Assembly (NCBI RefSeq): GCF_018139145.2
Contig: NC_059481.1
Span: forward strand, 18,092,368-18,156,367
DNA length: 64,000 bases
Reading direction: 5' to 3'
From: Gymnogyps californianus
Taxonomy: Eukaryota; Chordata; Aves; Accipitriformes; Cathartidae
Shown: positions 1 to 12,627 of the stretch, one piece after another
Numbering within the stretch: the first letter of the stretch is position 1
Layout: every line of letters begins with the position of its first letter
Notes under the pieces: model-generated
Databases searched by the model: none
The model's input: only the letters and a program-made list of their open reading frames with translations
Told to the model about the DNA's origin: nothing
Position numbers and translations under genes: made by a program

Positions 1-3000
1 CCAGTTGCGTGGGAAAGGGAAAGTGCTTGTCCCCTAGAAATTAGACTGGCTGCTGCTGATTCACTGCCTGGGGTAAGAGTACTAACAACTCCCTGAATTG
101 GGCTGTCCCACTAGAAAACAGAGGCTTGCCATTTAATTTCCTGTACTCTACATGGGGCTATGTTTTATTTTATTTTTTTAATTTGGAGGGCCTGATCCTG
201 CAGGCATTACCACAAGTGGAACTGGAGTTATTTTCCCATCAGACCAGTAGGTTCCCACCAGGAAGGAATTTGGCAGCTCTGATGTGTTAAGAAAAAATTG
301 ACAAAATACAGTCTAATCAAACCTTAACCTTTAGATTCTCTGTCCTTTAAACTAAGCTGATAGACTGTTCGGGAAACGTTAGCTTTGACTTTAGAGACTA
401 TGGCATGCGTTAGAAGTGAATCCTGTTCTGACTTAATATTGTACATGTATTTTATCTGTAAAGCTACATATGTTAGGGCCCTGGTGCATCTACCCCTTCA
501 AATCACAGAGACATAATAAGAATATCTGCTCTTTAGCATCCTTAAAGTTAGCAGCTCAGAAGGAAGCTGAGATACTGCAAATGATTGTTAGTCTGCTGTA
601 TTGCAGATGGACTGTTTTAATCATTCTCAAATTGGGTTAAGTTAAGCCAGGTGAAATTCCCATCATTTTGGGACAAAGTATCTGCCTGACAGTTTATCAG
701 TAGGGAAGACCCTCAGCAGCAATAGTAATTATATAGTTCAAGGAACATGTGAGCAAAAGATATGTTTATGATTAATGTAAATATTCCCAAGCATTTAGAA
801 ATAATGTTGGAGTGAAAAAACAGCCTCTTGAGATTATAGCATTTTTAATCTACTTTTCTCTGTGATGCTTTGCCTTAAAACAGTGCAGCATTTTAAGAAA
901 ATTTAGAAGGTCATTTTGTTTTGAATAAAAGATGTGCTCTTCTGACATGAATCATGAAACTAAGCATGGGGAAGCAGGAGGCGGCATTCAGGTCTTGGTG
1001 TTTGCAACAGCAGCAGCACCTGGGCGGGCATGAGTTCAAGTTCTCAGTGTGGCTTTAACCTGAGGGCTGGTGATTCTTGTTAAATTTTACGTGAAGGAAC
1101 GTTGCCAATCGGTTTCTGTGTGTTGGATTGAACACCTGCAATTTCCCTCTTGGCTGAACAAGATGATATGCCTCTTACAGGGGAAGAAAGTAAGAGCTGG
1201 AAGACATGCTGGTGTAAACTTCATTTGTGCTGATGTCCTAGTGTAACCAGCCTTCTAACCTCTTGAGGACTTCCTTGCAGAAGGAAGGTGGGACAGGCTC
1301 ATAGACTGGGCACATACATCTGGTTCTTGGTCTTCCAGGGCCAACTGTGGTCAGATTTAGATGGTCAACAGACTGTGCCTCACAACAGTGATCACTGGTT
1401 GCTAGAATAGCTCCATGAAGCCGTGCATTCAGCCAGCACATTTAAAGAGTGGCTTTCAGTCCACGAAGGAAGGATAAGGCACTGGGCTTCAGTGATTTTG
1501 AGGGGTAGATGGATGGGTATGAGTTGGGAACCTGTGCTAGGGACTGCTTCCCCAGGGAACGTGGGGACTGCTTAGCTAGGGATTTCTGCTCTACACCTGA
1601 TTTGTTGTGATCAGATTTCTAGTAGGTGAATGAAGAATTTTTCTGCTCTTGATCTCTGCATTTTTGGTAAGTTACTTTTTTGATGGGAAGAATATTAAAT
1701 GTTTAACTGTCATCTACCAACTGGAGATGGTAAAACCTAAAGACTTGGGCCTTACACTTCCAAATGCATGATCAGCCTAGATCCTCCTTCAGTCCCAAAG
1801 GGGTGTGGGGGTAAAATGGTGCTGGATCCAAACTCCTTCAGGGAAGTGCGAAGTCTGCTCACCAGTATTGTTACAGTGACTTCAAAGATGCTGGCAAATA
1901 CTTCAGTTGCACCCTCAATACAGGTAAGTGAATAAAAGGGGGTTTGTCTTAGTGACACTACGCTTTATTCCTACTGTGGATTTTTTTTTTAAGGAGATCA
2001 CCTGAAAAGAAGCAAAACAACATGTATTATTTTTATTGCTTGAGCAAACACTTGCTGCTACTTCTAGCTACTATATGTGGAAGATAGGATTTGACTGATT
2101 TTTTTGATCTCTTACTATCATGTAGGGCAACTGCTTCTAAGGGCCTGAGTCTGTGCATAGCAAAACCATGTATTATTCACTTGCTCAGTACTGCCACCAC
2201 CCAAAGTAGAGAAAATATCTCGTCTGTATTTTCAAGTGGAGATGCACAGTGGAAAGAGCATATGTTCCTACAGACAAAAAAAGACTGTTGGTTTCATTGA
2301 CTTGTGTGCTAAATTTTGCTTTGATCATGGCTGGCTGATTTCTCCCTCCACCTTCTGTCTGCCTGTGGTCGGCTCACTCCACAGAGTGAGTATCTGGAGC
2401 CACGCAGCAGCTACAACCTTAGAAGAAGGGGTGGGGAGGGGGTGAAGTCTCCCTTCGTCTCCGGCAATAGACGACTTTACTGAAAGTCAATGCCATTCCC
2501 TTGCATTTATCACTGCCACTCTTGCTCTGCATATTTTTGGTATTCGCCATGCATTGTTAGCAGTGATTGTCATGTAATTAAATCACTGCTCATCACAAGA
2601 GCCTATTTTTATGCTGAGATAAGCATCAGAAGTCTGCTGCAGCGTCCCCCAGATCAATAAAGATGTTCCCTGTAGGATTACAAATAGTCTGGGGTTGTAC
2701 AGGGCACTAGAATTAATTAGGAATGATTTCTCTTTTTCTTTCTCCTTTCAATACATTTTTAATTGTTTATCCATTTTCGATGGGCTTGTTTTTAACTCTA
2801 CCGTGATGGCCCAGATGCTTCTGTTCAGACCTTTTGAGTATGCTATGATACCAATTTGGGTAATACTATTTGCTGTAAGCAGTCACTATTATCATCATCT
2901 TTCCATAGTCATGTGTGACTATTGCTTCAAAATGTGTTTCCGAATGAGACATTTGCATCTCAAGCTTTGCACTTGAGATTACGGTTAAATGGGTTTATGA

Positions 3001-3087
3001 AGTGGTTGAGCTTGGAGATCCAAATACAACGCGTAACCTTCAGGTGCTATCCTGAAGGTTTTGGCATTTTGATCGGAAGACCAGAGG
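1..3087. other. gene-free unique sequence
   Basis: No gene recognised. The stretch is AT-rich with only short, noise-like open frames. It contains a short TTTTA-type tract near 161-180. A 5' splice-site-like match (CAG|GTAAGTG, break at 1923/1924) has no convincing partner acceptor upstream. No RNA gene or clear interspersed repeat was seen. Confidence 0.7.
3035..3060. repeat. perfect 10-bp inverted repeat
   Basis: AACCTTCAGG at 3035-3044 is followed by a 6-base loop and its exact reverse complement at 3051-3060. It lies just upstream of a MIR-type relic. It could form a small hairpin; no function is implied. Confidence 0.7.
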
Positions 3088-3186
3088 GCAAGTGGAGAAA
3101 CTTGAGCCATTTACTGAGGAAGTGTTTGCCCAAGGTCACAGAGCAAGTCTGTGGCAGAAAAAGGACTAGTACCCTGGATTATTTTG
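3088..3186 (+). repeat. MIR-type SINE fragment
   Basis: The order of motifs matches the core of MIR-type tRNA-derived SINEs of amniotes: a 'gagaaactgag'-like start, then TTGCCCAAGGTCACAGAGCA (3127-3146), then 'gtctgtggcag', then a degenerate 'ccctggatt' end. The copy is diverged and truncated at its 5' side, as expected for an old insertion. The family is recognised from memory. Confidence 0.65.
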
Positions 3187-5779
3187 GTTTAGACTTCCCT
3201 AGTCTTAGTTGTCCACTTTCCTTTGCCTTGTCTTTACGTTTTCTTCTGCTTACGTGCCAAACTGGTTTTATCATCCTCCATGGGGCATTGATCCAACGTC
3301 AGGATCTGCTGCTCCTCCCTGCCTGCTGACCTCTCCTGCCCACAGGGAAATCCAGGATTAGCAACAGCCTCGTGTCGGAGTCCTGCTGAGCAAAGTGTGT
3401 GCAGACCCCAGGAAAGCCCCTCGAGTCCCATTGTTTGCTGTAGAGGTAAGAGCAGGTAAAAGTTGTAATGGGTCATGAAGGATAGCATTATTCAAGACAG
3501 TTGTTTAAAAAGAGGCTAACTAGAACAAAGTCAATTAAGGTGTCTGTTTGGGAGCAGTGTAAACTAGAAGCACAGTGCTGAAATTATATAGGCTTGACCG
3601 AGTATATGAATAGAAGCTGTGGACCGTCTATGTAGGACACTGTATGGTGAGACAGAAGTTTCTGGAGAGTTTCTAAAAACAGAGCGGTGATGTCCATGAA
3701 TGGATGAGGCATAGGGAAGGTGAAGGTCTTTATTTTCACTGCCTGTCAGTCAAATGGCTGAGTGCCATGCCCTTCTGATCCAGCATCATCAAAAATGGAA
3801 ATGGCTTGTTCAGCTGTGCTGGGGAGGGAGCGTTTGCTCTCTTGAAGGCTCAGGGAAAAGGTAAATTCCTTTTAGGGAATAGAAGCAGTGTCAGGATTCC
3901 TGTAGGGAAATATAACCACTTCTCTACATGAAAAAGGAATGAACAGTTGAGTGTTTTGCACTTGCATTGCTGTCCTAAAGTGTTGTTCTTCATGAGCTGC
4001 ACCTGAAGTGCACTGAAATCAAATGCCTGCTGAGCTCAAAAGCTTTGGATGGGTCTGGCTACCTCTATGAAAGGGATAAATAGCGGCCAAATTTGCTGTT
4101 GATAAACTAGGTGCACCTAATGCAGAGAGGATGGTGGTGCCCTGGAAGAGCTTTCCTAAATGTAACATGGTGCTCCTTGGAAATGATTCTTCTAATTGGG
4201 TCATGCCCACTGCCAAATGAGGGAGGAGCAGCAAACGTTGCTGTAAGCAGCTCTCACCTGATCGTGCGTGCTCTGTGTTCGCACCACCTTGGAGCAGAGG
4301 GCTGGAGCTTGTGCTCTGCTCTCAGTCAGTCTGTCCACCTTATTGCTTCATAGTGGTGAAGATTAACTGGTTCTCAGTTAGTGGCCGGCCCTGCTGACAT
4401 TATGCCAGGGTATTCTCATTTTCTGGAGAGCAGAAAAACTTCACCTTGATTCAGTGGCAAAGACTTGGGCAGCGGCTGTGTTTCAAAAAGCACAAGGATC
4501 CTCAAGAGCCCCAAGCTGGTGCAAAGATGCTACTTCAGGTGTAGCTTCACCCAAAGGCAGTGTAGGACAGCCCATGCCCAGATCTGCTACAGCCAAGATG
4601 AAATACTGTAATCTGGACCCATCAAGATCCAAAGCCACATGAACTTACTGCCTGCCTTCCGCTTGCATCGCAAACCAGCCAGAACGTAACATCTCTGTAG
4701 GTGGTGGGTTTTTGGGAAGCACAAAACTCAGCAAATGCCCCTGCCGCCCCAGGTAGTCTGACGTTACGAAGGCAAGCTTTGCATGGTGTGGGCATGCGAC
4801 CATGCCCACGCAGAGGCAGTAGCTGTTCAGCTGCTGCCAGAAGTTGGCTGTGCCCAGAGCGTGATGCGATGCAGGCTCCTGTCAGCCAGCCAAAACCGAT
4901 CTGCCCAGGATTGGCATGTGGCAGCGCAGGAGAAGAGCTGGCAGCCCCTGAACACCTCTGGGTTAAAAGCTTGCTGTGAACCCTCCGAATGAGCCTCTTC
5001 TCATACGATCAGCTAGGAGGGAGCTCCTGCACAGCTCACGTCTGCAAAAGTGGCATGTTTTCTCCTCCGCTGCAGCGCTGTGCGCTATTAGTAGAAAGGA
5101 CCGCATCTTTCTTGCTTGTGCCGGCAGAGCCCTGGCGATTTCAGCACTCGGTCCTGGCCTACCCCTGTGCGGCCGAAAATTCAAGCTGGCTGCTTTTCCA
5201 GTTGTCAGCTCCCTCCTTCCTGGGAAGGGGCTCTGAGGGATTTTGTTTGTCCCCTGAAGCTCTGCAGAGCTGCTGCTCACCAGAGGCAGCACCCGGGGGT
5301 GCAGTGTACAAACATGCTCGGGAAGCAAGGAGTCTAGGGATGCCAGTGGGGTTTCTGTAACTTTCCTATTGCACATGCATAGTGTTAGGTTTCTTTACAG
5401 GGAATTTCTTTCCAAATAGTTATTTTCTGTTTTCTCACGTGTTCAGTCTTCTCCATCGTCACAGTGTAACTTGGATTAAGGTAATTCAGAACAGGAAACT
5501 CCTTCTATAAAATATATGCTTGCCCCAGAAATTTTTACAAGAAATAATTCTTCCTATTGCTAGCTCTTAAGGTCAGTTTGCTTGCTATCAGCCTTCTCAT
5601 TTTTTTTAGTATTATTAGAGTTCAAATGTGTATGAGATAAATTTAACCTTGTTAAACATTTTGGTTGACTACAGTTTTTGGGGAATGGTTGACATTCATG
5701 CTACAGCAAAATGCACAATGTTATGGGAAACTGGACTACTATACGAAACAGGGAAGTATACTGAGATTGTCAGTGGGCA
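3187..5779. other. gene-free stretch with a GC-richer patch
   Basis: No gene recognised. Around 4740-5340 the sequence becomes GC-richer and carries several overlapping open frames on both strands, including a 137-codon minus frame starting with ATG at 5376. None resembles a known protein. Openness on both strands at once is what stop-poor GC-rich sequence gives by chance. Confidence 0.6.
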
Positions 5780-5850
5780 GTTGCCTTAAATTCAGCGGAC
5801 ACCATCCCAGTCCTGCTGAAGTCAACGCAACTCTCCCATTGTTCTGAAAT
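5780..5850. repeat. possible MITE-like amniote repeat fragment
   Basis: The segment containing 'cctgctgaagtcaacgcaa' and 'ctctcccattg' resembles the 'gaagtcaatgg...' cores of old palindromic MITE-like families common in turtles, crocodilians and birds. The match is short and degenerate, so the call is weak. Confidence 0.3.
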
Positions 5851-8502
5851 TAGCCCTGGACAGCATTGCTGGGTCGTCACCTCTGTGGCAGTTGCATGGT
5901 TGCCTCGTAATCTGCAAACTGTCCGTGAACCGTGTGTACAAACTTGTGTGGTATGGTGCTAATTTACTGGCAAGGTCTGGGTACGCTGCTCGGAGCTTCA
6001 GCCATGCCCAGCAGCTGGTTTAGAGGTTTGATTTCTATGCAGCATGTCAGGGATAGCTGACGGATGGGCTCAGCCTCCCCTTCACACGTGTTTAGAGATC
6101 TCCAGCCAGGCCAGGATTTGCCAGATGACCACGGTGGGGAAGGCATCAGAAATATTTCCGTAAAAATAACCCCTCCACACCCCCAAAAATTTATCTAATT
6201 CGTGCATGGGTGTTACAAAACCCTTGTTCAGGGCTACAGGACATGGCTGGACGTTATCTGTCCCGTGTTCCGGCTGGGTTTATTTTGGGGTGGTTAGAAA
6301 GGAAATCCCAGTGTAGGGGCGGGTGGAACATTTTTGTTGACCTGATGTGAAAAAGAAAAATACCTGGCCATTTGGAAGGGTTTGAACTCTTAACATAAGG
6401 CTCTGGGAGATGGATGAATGGTCAGAGGGAAGGTGACGGGGAGGTCAAAGGTCCTACGACATAACTCATCACTGCGAGATGTCCCCATCTCACAGTGAAA
6501 GTACAAGAACTGGCTGGCAGCAGCGTGACCCGTAGCAGTCAATTCATCAGAAGGATTTCCCGTCTGAATATGCAGATGTGTGCACAATTATTTTACCTAT
6601 CTTCGCAAACACAGTCCATGTCCCTGCACTCTGAAATAAATCTTGGCGCTGTCCCTTTCAGAAGGCATTTCAAGTTCAGCCTGGTTGCCTGCATCCTGCA
6701 TAGTTTTGTTCAGCAGAGTTCTTGCAAACAGCCCGTCTCCTCTTCCCTTTCCGCTTCCCCTTCCTCCTCCTCCCATCCCACCGCAATCACTGCTGCCCAG
6801 ACCCATCCTTCACTTACACAAAACTGATTTCTGTTTATGGAGCAGCTGGCAGCAGCAATGCTCGAGCACTGAGCGATGACTAAGAAACAAGCCCACTTTT
6901 CCCTTAGCTGTCAGGAGCTTTTAGAAATAACACCCTCCTCTGAGGAAGTCAGAATAGCAACAGGAAAATAAGTAAAACCTATTATAAAACAGTTGTCCAA
7001 GAACTTAGGCACGGCGCGGGGTAGAGATCAATATGCTGTGAAGGTTAAATCTATTTTCACACTGTGTTCTATTTCACAGTTTAATGGTGTTTTAATGTGT
7101 CTGTCACTGAGCCCCCTTCATGTTATGCAGGTAGAGCCTTTACAAAGGAGAAATAACGTTGGCTTTACAAGCTTCACAGTAACATCTTATTTACCAGCTG
7201 AGATCTGACGCTTTCCTCTCTGGAGATACGCCAGGGTTTGACTATTTTATTTTATTTTATTTTTTAGAAGACATAATGTGGTGTTGCATTTACAATAATT
7301 TTTAGATGGCTTTTGGGGAATGCCTGTAGGGATGGGAGCAGCAGGAGCGTGCGTGCGCCTGTGTAGAAGGGACAGAAATATCTACTGCTGTTTGTACAAG
7401 CTGAATACATGGAGGATATGCAGAATTCCCAAGCTTGAGTTTGCATCCAATCCAAAATGGTATATTTGAATGCTTTAGCTTGAACTCAGTTAACGCTGGG
7501 CTGTTGCATCGGGCTTGGGGAGAGCGTGGAGGATAAAGCCAGTGGACAAAGAGGAGTGATCACAGCCCAAAGATGCTGAGAGAGAGTGGGGTAGAAGGAA
7601 AGCTGATTTCAGCCTGTGCCAGCGGAAAGGATGAAAGGGGAGGGAGGGAGAGGGAGCAAAAGCAAAGGAAGAGGTGTGGTATAAAATCCAGGGTATGTGC
7701 AGTGCTAAAGCACACATACAGGCCTGTTCTCAGTGTTTGGGATGAAGCAGTTTGTATCTCCACAGCTCAGCTCACACCCTTGGCTTAGGAGATGAAGAAA
7801 GAAAAAACCCTGTTCTGCTTTAATTATCTCTCTTGAGCTTCAGCTAGGGAAGGGAGAGGCTAGGATACCCTAGTCAAAGGGTACTGCTGGTTCAGGGCTT
7901 CAGATGTGTAACTGGGTGTGCAAATGCCCCGTGTGGGTGTGCTGACCTGCTTGGTGCGGATGCTTTGACAAACCTCCCGCTGCCTGCGGCTGAGCCAGCA
8001 CCTGGGCGCAGCCTCTGGCTGTTTACATCTCCATGCAATGAGCCGGGGCTACACACGGCTATATTTGCTCACACTGACGAGGCTGCTTGAGCCACAATCG
8101 AGTGGCTCCTCTAGTTTTGCCACAAGTGACTCTGAGTGCCTGTGTCATCCAGAGGGACTTGCTCCAGACATCCTCGCATTGTAATTGATGTGCGGAGTCA
8201 GGGGAGGACAACCTGCTTATGCCAGCGGCTTCTCTTGGGTGATCTCTCTCCCCTCCCGTCTTTGCCCTCAGCAGCTCCCTCGCATAGCTGGGAGAGCGCT
8301 CTCCTTTGCAGCTGCGTTGCCTTCCCACCTCTCCCATCTTTTGCTCCCTCAGTTGCTCTTTACCCTCCTCTTCCTTTGTCTCACAGCCAAATGACTTAAC
8401 TCTGCGCAACCTCCTGGGAGGGATAAGGCTGTAGGAAGGGAGCGCATCAGAGAAGGAGATATAATATTAAGTCTTCTTTAGAGCAACTTTTAAAAATCTC
8501 AA
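5851..8502. other. gene-free unique sequence
   Basis: No gene or repeat recognised apart from the TTTTA tract at 7244-7265 and a purine-rich patch near 7625-7680. Pyrimidine-rich sequence at 6735-6785 and 8240-8390 gives proline/serine-rich open frames that look compositional rather than coding. Confidence 0.65.
7244..7265. repeat. (TTTTA)n microsatellite
   Basis: Repeated TTTTA units ending in a short T run. It is a simple repeat, possibly the decayed tail of an older insertion that can no longer be recognised. Confidence 0.75.
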
Positions 8503-8518
8503 GCTTCCCCTCTGCTGG
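8503..8518 (-). promoter_or_regulatory. CTCF-like motif
   Basis: Read on the minus strand the sequence is CCAGCAGAGGGGAAGC. It fits the vertebrate CTCF core (CCASYAGRKGGC) except for G in place of the core C. A second CTCF-like motif on the same strand lies about 340 bp away. Single motif matches occur by chance, so this is a candidate only. Confidence 0.3.
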
Positions 8519-8842
8519 TTGCTTTGCCAGAGTAATGTGCCTTTGCTCTGTCAGGGTCCGCTGAGGGCTGGTGCTTGCTGGAGTGTGAGTTTTTAGACTT
8601 GCAGAGCACTGACTTGGCTTAACCTGCGTATCCCACTGTAGCAGAAATGTCTGCAATGTGTGTTTTGGCTGTGGTGCGCTGCATGCTCTGAGTTCATCTC
8701 TTCCCCCCTTCCGTTTTCCATTGTTGGAACAACAATCTTCTGCTGCATGTAGAGCGCAACCGGCCCTGTATTGTGGGGCCAAAACAAACTCTCTGCTAGC
8801 ATGTTTTCCATCCTCCACAAGGTAAAATACCAGCGCTGAGAG

Positions 8843-8859
8843 CAGCTGACCCCTGGTGG
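8843..8859 (-). promoter_or_regulatory. CTCF-like motif
   Basis: The minus strand reads CCACCAGGGGTCAGCTG, one mismatch (T for G) from the CTCF core. This is the better of the two nearby sites; both point the same way. Binding cannot be shown from sequence alone. Confidence 0.35.
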
Positions 8860-11159
8860 GAGTCTGTTGTCTGGAAATCCAACGACTGACTTCATGGGGC
8901 AAAACTTTGTCTCAAGCCATACTGCTGAGAAATGAATTTACGTCGTTTGGAGCTGGGGGATCAAAGGGTTTGGACCCGTGAATGGGGGTGACTTACTTTC
9001 AGAGGGCTGCAATGGTTCCCTCCCTGGCCACCACTGCCACCAAAGTGCAGCCTGTTGCATTAAAACGTCACCAACGTTCTGGACTATAAACCATAGCATT
9101 GCAGCATTTGCTTTAACTGTCCTTTCCAAATGGATGGAAACCTCTGAGAAGGTCAGGGCTGGGGACAGAAAACTTTAAGGAGCCAGAGTCCCAAGGAGCT
9201 GCCCAAATAGGTTCAGCCCATTTTTCTGCCCCAATTCTGCAAGTCCAAGATAGTCAAGGAAGGGTGTCACCCAATACCCCTTGCGCAAAATCTGTAACAC
9301 GTTCACATCTGGCCTTGTGTGAAGTAGTATGAAAAATATTTTCTGCTCCTTAACAAAGCCTGGAGTTTGACTCTTGTGTCTTTGGGTTTTGGTTGTTGTC
9401 TTGTTGGGGGGATTCACTTGCCTTTGCTTTTTAAGGGCTATTTCTCTCACTTCAACCACAAGAGCAAGTCCATGAATATTTGAATTACAACCTTGGATGT
9501 ACACGTTGACGAACACCCGCCCAAGTGAGGCCACCTTTCTGAAAACAGAACCGGATACTTGTTATGGTCCTAAGATTTAGGGACCAGCTTTATGCATGTT
9601 TACCTCCTTAATCCTAGAGATATAGATTAAACTGAAAATTTGAGAAAGCTGCCCGATCAAACAGCTTTGAAGTTTAATGCCAGCTTTTAGAAGTGAAACT
9701 TTAACGCTTTTGGCAATCCATGGCCATGTGCCTTATATTAGGTATTAGAGTTTTGGAAAAGTGACAAAAGCACCACTAAAATAGAATGTTTCATTATTAT
9801 AAACTCACTTTCCTGGTTTACAGAGGAGACCTGGGGAAAAATGTTTGTTTGGGTTTTGTCTTGCTAAAAAAAAAAATTTTACCGAGGTCATTAATGCAAT
9901 AATATAGCTTGTTTAAAACCTCATATTTACTGTGAGTTTCCTCCTGAAATATTAAAGCACTGAAATCACAGAATAGAAGAAAATGAAAGGTTAGAGACAG
10001 GAAGATGTCCAAAATAATGTGACTTTTAAAGAACCGATTAATACACAGGGATTTGATTGTTTGGTGCTGGCTAATTCTTATTTATGGAAGCTAATGGATG
10101 ATTTTCTAGTGCAAGAGAATTAATGTTTCTGGTAGCTGAGAGATGGAAGAGTTTTGCATCTCTTGCTATGAGAAAGCCAGCAGTCCCTCAGGATTAGAGA
10201 GTTTCTCTACGGCCGGGTGTCATCTGCCTGCCTTAGTTGTATGTACTTGAGTACTTGCTGGGGCTCATCTGCGAGGTCACATTGGGAGCAGAGGATGGTG
10301 GCAGAGAGAGACTTCACAGACCTGGACAGCTTCTTCAAGGGAAATGAGTCTGGATGCTCACAGTTAGAAGAACAAGAGAGTTACTGAGCATCAGCCAGGG
10401 CAGAGGTTGTGTTACTGTCTAAAGAGAGAATGATGAAGTTTTGCTGGTATGGTCCATAGAAATGAATAGTTCTTAGATTTTTCTTCCAGATTTTCTGTTC
10501 ATAAAGCTTGGAAAATATTGTTCAGAACTTTCTCAAATGAACATTTGAAAAAGCTGAGTGATGCCACATGGAGATCTTGTCCTGGTGGATTGTCTCTAAC
10601 AGCATGAGAGGAGGGTCATGGTCCTAGACTCTGAGGTAAGGAAGTTCTTCAGAAGTTCATAGCCAGTTCCACTTGCATTTCACATCATTTCCAGTGGACT
10701 CTTACCTGTGGAGCTTTTTGGCTTCTTGACTGGGTGAACGTATTTTTCAAGTCATGTTTCTGATACCAATGTTCACTTATGGCTGCTCATATTTTCCAGG
10801 TATCTTAAATTTCCTTACTTCACATAAAATTCTTTCCCCGTAACATTAACCCTACAGAACACCAAAGAAGCATCAGCACCACTGAAGCAATTCCAGCGAA
10901 TTCAAATACTTGCAAAACATTGTTTAAAACCCTTACCTAGGTCTAATACTTTGTGAAATTTAATGGAGAATAAACATTATCAAGAAATCTTGTATCTCGC
11001 TACTCAATAAGTAGTTTCTTTCAAGGAGCACCTAGCAATGCAGCGGTGACATACAGGTACATGCTGCTAGAATTTATCTCTGTGTCTTTATAGATATAGG
11101 GCTCAATTTATATCACATAGTTTTGTTAGTAACGCTTCTAGTTTTTTTTTCTCTTTCAG
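8860..11159. other. gene-free unique sequence
   Basis: No gene recognised. A 119-codon open frame lies on the minus strand at 9175-9534 but its translation resembles no protein I know. AT-rich sequence around 9600-10130 reads like possible non-coding regulatory DNA. The end of the stretch is the putative intron upstream of the candidate exon at 11160. Confidence 0.6.
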
Positions 11160-11221
11160 TCCTAAATTTGCAGGTGTCCAGTCAGTTACGTAGGAGGAGA
11201 AAATCAGTTCATGACCTGATG
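11160..11221 (+). other. candidate internal exon (62 bp)
   Basis: A textbook 3' splice site (T-rich tract then TCTCTTTCAG ending at 11159) is preceded by a branch-point-like TTAGTAAC near 11126-11133. A strong 5' splice site G|GTAAGT follows at 11221/11222. Of the three frames only one is open, giving 20 codons ending exactly at the donor (LNLQVSSQLRRRRKSVHDLM). The peptide is basic and matches no family I recognise, and no partner coding exon is evident. It could be an exon of a long non-coding RNA, or chance splice signals. Confidence 0.35.
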
Positions 11222-11277
11222 GTAAGTACTGTGATACAAATACAACTTTATACATCGCTCTGAAATTCTAAGATCAT

Positions 11278-11307
11278 TTTGCCACTTCCAAAATGGAAAG
11301 TGGCAAA
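11278..11307. repeat. near-perfect inverted repeat (hairpin)
   Basis: TTTGCCACTTCC at 11278-11289 pairs with GGAAAGTGGCAAA at 11295-11307, with one extra A in the right arm and a 5-base loop. It sits 56 bp downstream of the candidate donor at 11222, so it would lie in the following intron. It is too short for a typical microRNA precursor. Confidence 0.65.
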
Positions 11308-12514
11308 CTGTCAGTTAAAACTTCTAATCGCATTTCATATGTTTTATTTAAATTTCTAGCTATGTTTCATTACAAGACTTTGGAAAATATTTTGTAACAG
11401 TGCAATAGTTCTGATAAGTCAACCTAAGATATCACAGAAAAAAAAAATTCTCAATAATTATCCTTCCCACTTAAACCTTTTCTTAGAAGCAATATTAGAA
11501 ATTTTTAATGGCATTTTACTCCCACTATTGCCAAAGAGAGTTTTGTCATTGACTTGAAGGGAAGCAATGTTTAATGCCTTAATTTTTGCATTAGTAGAGA
11601 GTAGTTCAGTCACTAGTGAATCTTGGACTGAAATGTAGTTGTTATAAATAAGCCCAGTTCCATTTAAACTGAATTGAGCAGCTCCTCGTTCACCTCAGTT
11701 GAGGTTCTCATCCTCTGCTTGCACCCCTCCTAAAAATCTCTGCTCAGGTGCCATCATAATGCAATGAAAAAAAATAATCTACTGATTATAAAAAAATTGC
11801 TACACTCTGCTGCAGGCAATGCACAGGCTGAAACGCGATAGTCGTGGCCCTGACACAATGCCGACGGGAAGCCAGGAGCTGTCAGAAAGGTCAGAATTTC
11901 AATAACGTGTCTGTGCATTTCCAGCGCTCATTGCATTCCCTTCGCCTGGTCTGTTCTTTCCTTTCCATACCCTTCTGGAGCAAAGGCATCCTCTCAACAG
12001 ACCTTCCTGGACAAAAAACGTAATAAGTCAATAAATGAGGAAAGTTTCAAAGTCAGAAATCTCCTTCAAAACCTTATGGAAGGAGATATATTTTGGAGCA
12101 TGAAGACCACTCTGGTCCATTGAGGTCTCTCAAGTAGCTCTCCTTTCTACTCTGAAAGGTTTGTACCTTTCCTTTTTCTGAAATGATTTGCTAGTGCCCT
12201 TCTCGTCCTCTGTGTACCTGCCGGTTCTGCTCACATATGTTGCTTAACCAGTTACAAGGTGTGATTGACCAGGTTTAGGTCTGAAATTTAATCCGCTACA
12301 TTTAAAAATTTAAGAGTTGTGCTCTGATCTGTGTCTGCAAAATTATATCAACTCAAGTGCAAATTAGATAAACTCAGGATGCCAGTTCTCATCTGAATTT
12401 CAGCCTTACCTGAAAGCATCAAATCGTTATTTACACTTCTGCTGTGGGAGCTCAGCGTAGGCTGCAATACCTGTCTGAGGAGCTGGATATGTAGCAGGGT
12501 TAACTCCTCCTGAA
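11308..12514. other. gene-free unique sequence
   Basis: No gene recognised. The sequence is AT-rich with no long open frames. It ends at a MIR-type SINE relic. Confidence 0.6.
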
Positions 12515-12627
12515 CCGAGTCTGACCGACTTGCCCGTGGTCGTGCAAGAGGGCTGTAACATGTCTAGGGATCGAGTTGTGGTCTCCTGACAGTCAGTCCA
12601 GCGCTGTAACCATGATACCGTCCTTTT
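12515..12627 (+). repeat. MIR-type SINE fragment
   Basis: The motif order 'gacttgccc', 'gtcgtgcaag', 'ggctgtaaca', 'tctcctgacagtcagtcca' and 'gcgctgtaaccatgatacc' matches the 3' half of the MIR-like SINE common in birds, crocodilians and turtles (protected 'cagtgctctaaccac' end). It is diverged but collinear with the remembered family. Confidence 0.7.

Noticed and set aside
4963..5376. 137-codon minus frame with ATG in a GC-richer patch
   Set aside because: Three plus-strand frames are open over the same bases, and no splice or promoter context supports it.
8447..8902. 151-codon minus-strand open frame as a gene
   Set aside because: It begins with TTG, not ATG, and its composition is random; a second frame on the same strand overlaps it.
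9175..9534. 119-codon minus frame as a processed pseudogene
   Set aside because: No resemblance to any known protein, no poly-A tail and no flanking duplication could be seen.
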